From Vibrio sp. UCD-FRSSP16_30 (GTDB lineage Bacteria > Pseudomonadota > Gammaproteobacteria > Enterobacterales > Vibrionaceae): a stretch of 64,000 nt of DNA. The notes beneath the pieces are model-generated. The model did not search any database and was not told where the DNA came from. It was given only the letters and a program-made list of their open reading frames with translations. Where the stretch lies: contig NZ_LZFW01000035.1 in the NCBI RefSeq assembly GCF_001676025.1, positions 124,001-188,000 on the forward strand, read 5' to 3'. The position numbers were made by a program, and so were the translations under genes. Positions 58,670-64,000 of the stretch are shown here, piece by piece (position 1 is the first letter of the stretch; every line of letters begins with the position of its first letter).

Positions 58670-58984
58670 ATGAACAGTAGTGAGTTTCATCAATTGGCTG
58701 ACAAACAGCTAGAAAACATTGAACAAGCAATAGAAGAATCAGGCGCTGATATTGATTTTGAAACATCAGGTAATGTAATGACTTTAGAGTTTGAAGACCG
58801 CACTCAAATCATTATTAATAAACAAGAGCCAATGCGTGAAATTTGGCTTGCCTCTAAATCGGGAGGGTATCATTTTTCTTTAAAAGAGGGAGCTTGGATC
58901 TGTTCTAAAACAGGCGCAGAGCTTTTAGCACTCGTTAAAGCCGAATGTGAAAAGCAGGCAGATGAAGAAATAGAGTGGCAATAA
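58670..58984 (+). CDS. cyaY: Frataxin homologue CyaY
   Basis: The 104-residue protein binds iron and modulates Fe-S cluster assembly with IscS. The N-terminal acidic helix holds the Glu/Asp residues of the iron site (QLENIEQAIEESGADIDFE). The conserved NKQEPMREIWLASKSGGYHF fits frataxins. The ATG 58670 is preceded by AGGAA; a nearby ATG at 58666 hits a stop after four codons. It is divergent from lptM and convergent with cyaA. Confidence 0.96.
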   Translation: MNSSEFHQLADKQLENIEQAIEESGADIDFETSGNVMTLEFEDRTQIIINKQEPMREIWLASKSGGYHFSLKEGAWICSKTGAELLALVKAECEKQADEEIEWQ

Positions 58985-58993
58985 GCCACTCTA
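58971..58993. other. Perfect hairpin across the cyaY stop
   Basis: TAGAGTGGC (58971-58979) and GCCACTCTA (58985-58993) form a 9-bp stem. The five-base loop holds the cyaY stop codon and the right arm abuts the cyaA stop. There is no T-run on either side, so it may act as a weak bidirectional end signal. Confidence 0.6.
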
Positions 58994-61519
58994 TTAGTAA
59001 GCACCAACGACAGCTGAAGGTGTCGAGTGGAACTCACTATCGCTACGATATGGCACGATAAAGCTATCTTTATCGTGCTGATGGATAATTTGATAGTACT
59101 GAGGAAGGTTAAAGTTAGCCTTTTCTCCTTCAACATTTAAATCATTGGTGTAGAAGTTATTAATCTCTCCCACCACGTCATTCTTGTCATGACCACGTCG
59201 ATGATAAGCTTCAGCTATGTTGCTTTCATCCAGTACATAAATGTTGAAACCGTTTTCAGTGTCCTCAAAGAAAAACTGAATTAAGCCTTCACTAGCAAAC
59301 CCATCAATAACATCAGGTAAAGAGAAATCATTTTCTTTATTCAATTTCTCTAGCGGTGAGCCGGTCAGCTTATTAGTAGAGATACTTTGATAAAAATCTA
59401 TCGAGTTCTCTAAAGTTTGTACTGATACTCCTCGACGCTCAAAGAATAAACCGTACATTTTGCTACCAACACCAATCGCTTTAAAACGACGACGCTTTTC
59501 TTGCTCTACGGGTTTTAAACGCAACTCAATACACTCAGCCAACAGCTGATATACCGTATTACGCATCAGTCCGCGGAAGTTTTGGCTATAACAAAATACG
59601 TCGACTGACTCTGGATGTAACGCATCTTGGTGCATCTTACCTAACACTGTTTTTAGTGCGTCAAGAATACTGGTATCTCCACGGAAATGCAGTGTACGCA
59701 CTTCATGCCAAGAGTTTCGATACACCAGATCGACACTGCCAATCATGCTGGTTTTATCTTTACCACAAGAGAACAAATTAACGTTGCGCCCATCTTTCTT
59801 AGCTTGGCGTGGATTTAACTTGGCTGTGGGATCATCCTCAAGGTTAATAAACATAACCAATTGGCTGATCTCACAAGGGCTAGCAAGCGCTTCCATCGTC
59901 GGACGGCGCTTACGCAAAGAAAAGGTATTTCTTAGGTCACTAACCATCTGATACAGTTTATCAATATCGATATCAGCACTGCGAACAACTGAATGTAAGC
60001 GTGTCGATTCGGTAATCAAACCATTAAAGAAAGCCCAAGCAACCAATTTACTCAAAGAGCGGTGATGCTCTATAGGAGCACGGCCAATAATGTGCTTCGC
60101 TTCTAAAGATTGCTTATAAAGATACCAACCTTTAGGGTTGCTACGACCTTCTTCTACCTGAATAAAGCTCAAATCAGATTCATGTAAATCAGGCGATATT
60201 TGCTGATTTAACAATGTCACCTTGCCAGGTAAAACTTCAAAAGCGGCATACAGTTTACGAGCTAAAATAGAGATGTCTTGTGGGCTTATCACCGAGGTGA
60301 TGTCGTTACGACGCGCAAACTGAATCAGATTACGGTAACTTTCCATCAAAGCATCAAGCAAGTTGTGGTGCACAACTTTGACTCGCTCTACTTTCCAGTC
60401 TCGACGTGTATCAAGCTCTTGAATATCATGCTCACTCCAACCCCAACCCAAGGTCATCTGTTGCATCGCTTTACGACGCCACGGTACAGAACCGGGTTTA
60501 GGTGTTTGCGAAAGCTTTTCGTGAGTTTTTAAGTAAAAACAACGACGAACAAGATCAAGACGAGTCTGATCACCGATCATTTCAAGGTATCGTGTGACTT
60601 TTTCCAGCATGACATAATAGGCATCCATACTGTGAAGATCTGGATCACCCATAAAGAAGCGACGTTTAGTATCAATACTTAATAACTGAGTCTGTGGGTA
60701 TTCCCAAGAATAAGCTTCAAGTAAAATTGCTTTTAATACCGATTTATAAGGGGAATCGATACTTTTAAATAGTTGCCAAAGGCTAGAACCAAAATATTCT
60801 TCTGCTGGGATTTTATTGAGCTGACCAAAATCAAGCCACTCATTACAGTTGATCTCCCCGCTATTACACAGTTCAAAAATATATTGGTCATAGCACTCTT
60901 CCATTTCTGGAGGAACGATGCTCCATAGCAATCTCTGACCTGCCATGCGCATTGCCGAGCGATAAAACTCATCAAGAAGCAACATATGCTGTGAAGAACC
61001 ACAGTTCTCACCGGTCATCGCTTCACTTTGATTAGAAACCTTAAAGCGCTGATCATCCATCAAGAAGAAATTTGCTTCTACACCCTGCTGCTGTGCCCAT
61101 TCGGTGATACTTAAACACTTACTGGCTAGAATGCTGCGTTTATCCGTCGACATTTCAGGTGAAATACACACCCAAATATCCAGATCACTGGTAAGGCTCT
61201 GACCAATAGAGGAAGTACTCCCCATCGTATAGAGAGCTAAGATTTCAGTTTGCGTAGGGGAGGCAACTTGTTCTCCGTAAGAACGAGCGCTATTTTCAAG
61301 AAAGCAGAGTTGTTCAGTATCAGCACAGTAATCAAAAATACCTTGCGGTACGTTATCAGAGACATAGCCAGGCAATGCAGGATGATTGTAATGGAATAAA
61401 AGAGGGATAAGAGAAAAGACGTATCTACCTTGAGCATCCATCATACCTAGAGCACGGTGTGTACGTTGTTCATTTAACGTATCGAGTCTAGCAATTAATG
61501 TATGAGTGTATGCCTGCAA
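58994..61519 (-). CDS. cyaA: Adenylate cyclase, class I
   Basis: It makes cAMP from ATP, feeding CRP-dependent carbon control. The 841 residues fit class I. The catalytic region near residues 100-120 is GSTSSIGQSLTSDLDIWVC, with the Asp pair for metal binding, and ANFFLMDDQRF follows. The large C-terminal half is the regulatory part controlled by the PTS (EIIA-Glc) in enterics. It is divergent from hemC across a 334-base gap containing a CRP site. Confidence 0.97.
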   Translation of the reverse strand: MQAYTHTLIARLDTLNEQRTHRALGMMDAQGRYVFSLIPLLFHYNHPALPGYVSDNVPQGIFDYCADTEQLCFLENSARSYGEQVASPTQTEILALYTMGSTSSIGQSLTSDLDIWVCISPEMSTDKRSILASKCLSITEWAQQQGVEANFFLMDDQRFKVSNQSEAMTGENCGSSQHMLLLDEFYRSAMRMAGQRLLWSIVPPEMEECYDQYIFELCNSGEINCNEWLDFGQLNKIPAEEYFGSSLWQLFKSIDSPYKSVLKAILLEAYSWEYPQTQLLSIDTKRRFFMGDPDLHSMDAYYVMLEKVTRYLEMIGDQTRLDLVRRCFYLKTHEKLSQTPKPGSVPWRRKAMQQMTLGWGWSEHDIQELDTRRDWKVERVKVVHHNLLDALMESYRNLIQFARRNDITSVISPQDISILARKLYAAFEVLPGKVTLLNQQISPDLHESDLSFIQVEEGRSNPKGWYLYKQSLEAKHIIGRAPIEHHRSLSKLVAWAFFNGLITESTRLHSVVRSADIDIDKLYQMVSDLRNTFSLRKRRPTMEALASPCEISQLVMFINLEDDPTAKLNPRQAKKDGRNVNLFSCGKDKTSMIGSVDLVYRNSWHEVRTLHFRGDTSILDALKTVLGKMHQDALHPESVDVFCYSQNFRGLMRNTVYQLLAECIELRLKPVEQEKRRRFKAIGVGSKMYGLFFERRGVSVQTLENSIDFYQSISTNKLTGSPLEKLNKENDFSLPDVIDGFASEGLIQFFFEDTENGFNIYVLDESNIAEAYHRRGHDKNDVVGEINNFYTNDLNVEGEKANFNLPQYYQIIHQHDKDSFIVPYRSDSEFHSTPSAVVGAY

Positions 61520-61720
61520 GTCAACTTCCCAACTAAAAAAACAAAAAAGGTGAGTGCCTTATTTTTATACAAAAACCCCACAAAACGTGAGCAATTTAAC
61601 ACTTTTGAGCCAATAGGTAAAGAAAATCACCTATCACAACCATGTGGTAACATTTAGACACAGCAGGATAACTGAAAGATCTGAAAGGTCACGTAAATGA
61701 ACCCTTTATACAATAAATAG

Positions 61721-61736
61721 CGTGACTGATCTCACA
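61721..61736. promoter_or_regulatory. CRP-binding site between cyaA and hemC
   Basis: CGTGACTGATCTCACA matches TGTGA-N6-TCACA at 9 of 10 positions. It lies about 200 bases ahead of the cyaA start and 118 ahead of hemC. In E. coli CRP represses a cyaA promoter from a similar site. The remainder of 61520-61853 shows no other element that I can name. Confidence 0.8.
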
Positions 61737-61853
61737 GATAGTTAGATAATTTATTATTATAACGCGTCATATCATCAAGCTCTGAACTACCTACTGAAAA
61801 ATTACCACTAGCAGTGATAGAATTACCTCATCTCTCATATTCTTAGTGTCATT

Positions 61854-62789
61854 ATGTCAAAACAAACTCTGCGAATAGCAACAAGAAAAAGCCCTCTTGC
61901 ACTATGGCAAGCTCACTATATTAAATCTCGTTTAGAAGAAATTCATCAAGACTTAGATATTGAGCTCGTCACTATGGTGACAAAAGGCGATATCATTCTA
62001 GACACACCGTTGGCTAAAGTGGGCGGTAAAGGGTTGTTCGTCAAAGAGTTGGAAGTCGCGATGTTAGAAGAGCGCGCAGATATTGCCGTTCATTCAATGA
62101 AAGATGTTCCGGTGGATTTCCCTGAAGGGCTAGGTCTTGCTGTTATTTGTGAGCGAGAAGATCCTAGAGATGCTTTTGTTTCCAATACTTATAACTCTAT
62201 TGATGAATTGCCTCACGGAGCAACTGTCGGTACCTGTAGCTTGCGCCGTCAATGCCAAATCAGCGCGGCAAGACCCGATATCATCATCAAAGAGTTAAGA
62301 GGAAATGTTGGAACTCGACTAGGGAAGCTAGACGACGGGCAATATGACGCAATTATCTTAGCGGCGGCAGGCCTAAAACGATTAGAAATGGAACAACGTA
62401 TCCAAAGCTACCTTGAACCAGAAACTTCTCTTCCTGCGGTAGGACAAGGTGCAGTCGGTATTGAGTGTCGCCTCAATGATCAGCGTGTTCTTGATTTAAT
62501 CAAACCACTGAATGATACCGACACCTCTGATCGAGTACTTGCCGAGCGAGCAATGAACTTAGCTCTAGAGGGCGGCTGTCAGGTTCCGATTGGAAGTTAT
62601 TGTGTCATCACACCTGATAACCAACTTTATTTAAGAGGCTTAGTTGGCAGACCCGATGGTACTGAAATCATTAGAGCAGAAATCCGCGGTGAACGCTCTC
62701 AAGCCATCACTATGGGTGAGGAACTTGCACAGGAATTATTAAACGCAGGTGCCAAAGAGATTCTTAGCGAAGTTTATAGCCAAGGATAA
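61854..62789 (+). CDS. hemC: Hydroxymethylbilane synthase (porphobilinogen deaminase)
   Basis: It polymerises four porphobilinogen units into hydroxymethylbilane. The 311-residue enzyme has [14 protein letters not shown] at the start, the substrate-binding [11 protein letters not shown] and SLRRQCQ segments, and the dipyrromethane-cofactor Cys in [11 protein letters not shown] near residue 242. It heads hemC-hemD-hemX on the plus strand, with hemD four bases downstream. Confidence 0.98.
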   Translation: MSKQTLRIATRKSPLALWQAHYIKSRLEEIHQDLDIELVTMVTKGDIILDTPLAKVGGKGLFVKELEVAMLEERADIAVHSMKDVPVDFPEGLGLAVICEREDPRDAFVSNTYNSIDELPHGATVGTCSLRRQCQISAARPDIIIKELRGNVGTRLGKLDDGQYDAIILAAAGLKRLEMEQRIQSYLEPETSLPAVGQGAVGIECRLNDQRVLDLIKPLNDTDTSDRVLAERAMNLALEGGCQVPIGSYCVITPDNQLYLRGLVGRPDGTEIIRAEIRGERSQAITMGEELAQELLNAGAKEILSEVYSQG

Positions 62790-62793
62790 GGTT

Positions 62794-63540
62794 ATGAGGG
62801 CATTAATAGTTCGACCTCAACCGACGGCAATAGAACTGTGTAATGCCCTAAATAATATAGGGGTGGTCTCTGAGTACTGCCCTGTTGTTTCTTTTCAAAA
62901 ATCCGCATTATCCGACAACCAACTACAGCACTTATATCAGTCCGAGATTATCATTGGTGTAAGCCAACCTGCGGTTCACTTTACTCATGAGATATTGTCA
63001 GACAAAGCTAAAAAATGGCCTCAACACAGCCAATATTTAGCAGTTGGGACTAAAACAGCCTCTTACCTACAATCTTATAGCCAGCAAACGGTCCATTCTC
63101 CACGCTCTGAAGATAGCGAAGGACTACTTAAACTACTTTTCCTCAAAAGCCTTAAAAACAAGAAAGTATCGATACTTCGGGGAGATAGTGGTCGCGAACT
63201 GCTCTTTAATCAATTACAGCAATTTGGCGCTGATGTTGCCTATATAGAAAGCTATACACGTCAATGGATCAGCTTCGATGGCCACCGTTTAAGCTTGCAA
63301 TGGCAAGCGAGTGAAATAGATACTTTGATTGTCACCAGCTACGAACAATTAAAATTCTTTGCACAACAAATACCTAACCAGCATAAAAATTGGTTACACT
63401 CTCTAAAGTTGATGGTTCCAAGTGAAAGAGTTGCTCAATTAGCCTTGCAGCTAGGTTTTATACAAACCTGCAATATTAAGGGCGCTTCAAATCAAACCAT
63501 CATGAATAGTATCCAAGGCGAATTACATAGGAAAATATAA
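62794..63540 (+). CDS. hemD: Uroporphyrinogen-III synthase
   Basis: It cyclises hydroxymethylbilane with D-ring inversion to uroporphyrinogen III. From the ATG at 62794 (AAGGA site) it has 248 residues and begins MRALIVRPQPTA; a start at 62749 would overlap hemC heavily. The two-lobed fold with VSQPAVHF, AVGTKTASYL and the SILRGDSGRELLF segment fits. The sequence is poorly conserved in the family, but the position in hemC-hemD-hemX is decisive. It overlaps hemX by one base. Confidence 0.94.
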   Translation: MRALIVRPQPTAIELCNALNNIGVVSEYCPVVSFQKSALSDNQLQHLYQSEIIIGVSQPAVHFTHEILSDKAKKWPQHSQYLAVGTKTASYLQSYSQQTVHSPRSEDSEGLLKLLFLKSLKNKKVSILRGDSGRELLFNQLQQFGADVAYIESYTRQWISFDGHRLSLQWQASEIDTLIVTSYEQLKFFAQQIPNQHKNWLHSLKLMVPSERVAQLALQLGFIQTCNIKGASNQTIMNSIQGELHRKI

Positions 63541-64000
63541 TGACTGACGATAAAAAACTCGATAACGACAACCATGTTGACAAGAGTAAACCCGTTCCTG
63601 CTTCGCCTAAGTCAGAGAAAGCAATAACCCCTGCTAAGCAAAAAACCAAACAAAACACACCATCAAACAAGCCAGCTAAACGACTTGCCATTGCCGCTGT
63701 AGTGATTTCACTGATAACTGCGGGCGCTGGGTTTTATTACGTTAATCTACAAAATCAGCAACTACAACAGCAATTATTCAGCGTATCAGGCCAACTAAAA
63801 ACAGCACAACAAAGCATTAATTCTCAGCTCCAAGCATCTCAACAAACCAATACTCAAGCGGTTAATGAAGCAGTCAATAAAGCTGAAGTGCTGATTAATC
63901 AACAACAGAAAAGTATTGAGAGCCTGCAACTTGCTATCGCCGATGTCAAAGGTCGTCGCCCAAATGACTGGTTATTAGCCGAAGCCGACTACTTAGTAAA
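63540..64000 (+). CDS. hemX: HemX, putative uroporphyrinogen-III C-methyltransferase-like protein (C-terminus cut by window edge)
   Basis: The ATG at 63540-63542 overlaps the hemD stop (TAATG). The 153 residues present have a Lys/Pro-rich cytosolic N-terminus of about 45 residues, one membrane helix (LAIAAVVISLITAGAGFYYV), and a Gln-rich coiled coil, then WLLAEADYLV. This is the HemX layout of E. coli. Despite its name no methyltransferase domain is visible; the role in haem synthesis is unclear. The rest lies beyond the window. Confidence 0.92.
   Translation, partial: MTDDKKLDNDNHVDKSKPVPASPKSEKAITPAKQKTKQNTPSNKPAKRLAIAAVVISLITAGAGFYYVNLQNQQLQQQLFSVSGQLKTAQQSINSQLQASQQTNTQAVNEAVNKAEVLINQQQKSIESLQLAIADVKGRRPNDWLLAEADYLV

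Noticed and set aside
57195-58670. Lysine riboswitch upstream of lysA
   Set aside because: lysA follows lptM by 22 bases and the gap ahead of lptM is under 75 bases, too short for an L-box; none was seen.

Overview
The window is a contiguous piece of a gammaproteobacterial chromosome, almost certainly from the Vibrionaceae and probably Vibrio. The evidence is the close match of most proteins to enterobacterial and vibrio families, E. coli-like gene order, a Spot 42 RNA between engB and polA, an AsnC/PrlC/RlmJ/Gor block, and a Vibrio-type arR-gap-phosphatase-arsJ arsenate operon (arsR first). The genes are those that usually lie near the origin of chromosome 1. No rRNA, tRNA, prophage, integron or CRISPR array was seen. 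The species cannot be fixed from the sequence alone.

Layout. 1-2148: yiiD (cut by the edge), dtd and yihY, an overlapping leftward group. 2372-8897: typA/bipA, then glnA-glnL-glnG with a sigma-54 promoter and NtrC sites. 8974-13451 (leftward): hemN, a DUF2489 gene, yihI, a methyltransferase, a CsrB/CsrC-type RNA and cytochrome c4. 13663-17679: engB, Spot 42 (spf) and polA, with a DnaA-box cluster behind polA. 18015-25009: a GNAT gene, hemB, tatD and the leftward ubiE-ubiJ-ubiB-tatA-tatB-tatC operon. 25324-27468: a DMT transporter tail to tail with a class I HMG-CoA reductase.

27850-37147: a small membrane protein, a YhiN/BaiN flavoprotein, uspB, ftnA, uspA, rsmJ, asnC, prlC, rlmJ and gorA. 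This resembles the E. coli yhiN-gor region with different passengers. A short MITE-like element seems to have landed between prlC and its terminator. 37203-43315: a small SPOR-like secreted protein and a leftward peptide-type ABC importer operon with a fused double ATPase. 43906-46315: YecH, a small membrane protein, a DUF2500 protein and an acyltransferase. 46412-49610: the arsenate operon. 49734-54008: rhtB, pldB, yigL, a lipoprotein and a DTW-domain tRNA enzyme. 54012-58596 (leftward): yigB, xerC, DUF484, dapF, lysA and lptM. 58670-64000: cyaY, cyaA, then rightward hemC-hemD-hemX (cut by the edge).

How it fits together. Most of this is housekeeping: nitrogen assimilation (glnA/L/G), tetrapyrrole synthesis (hemN, hemB, hemC, hemD, hemX), ubiquinone synthesis and Tat export, ribosome and tRNA maturation or proofreading (engB, bipA, yihI, rsmJ, rlmJ, dtd, DTW enzyme), lysine/peptidoglycan precursors (dapF, lysA), chromosome dimer resolution (xerC), and cAMP signalling (cyaA with a CRP site, plus the cAMP-CRP-linked Spot 42). 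Accessory content is limited to the arsenate operon, the HMG-CoA reductase, the peptide importer, the acyltransferase and a few small proteins of unknown role. The least conventional signals are in the non-coding DNA: a GGA-rich CsrA-sponge RNA at 12331-12663, an inserted element with GGA hairpins at 32542-32716, and four DnaA-like boxes behind polA.
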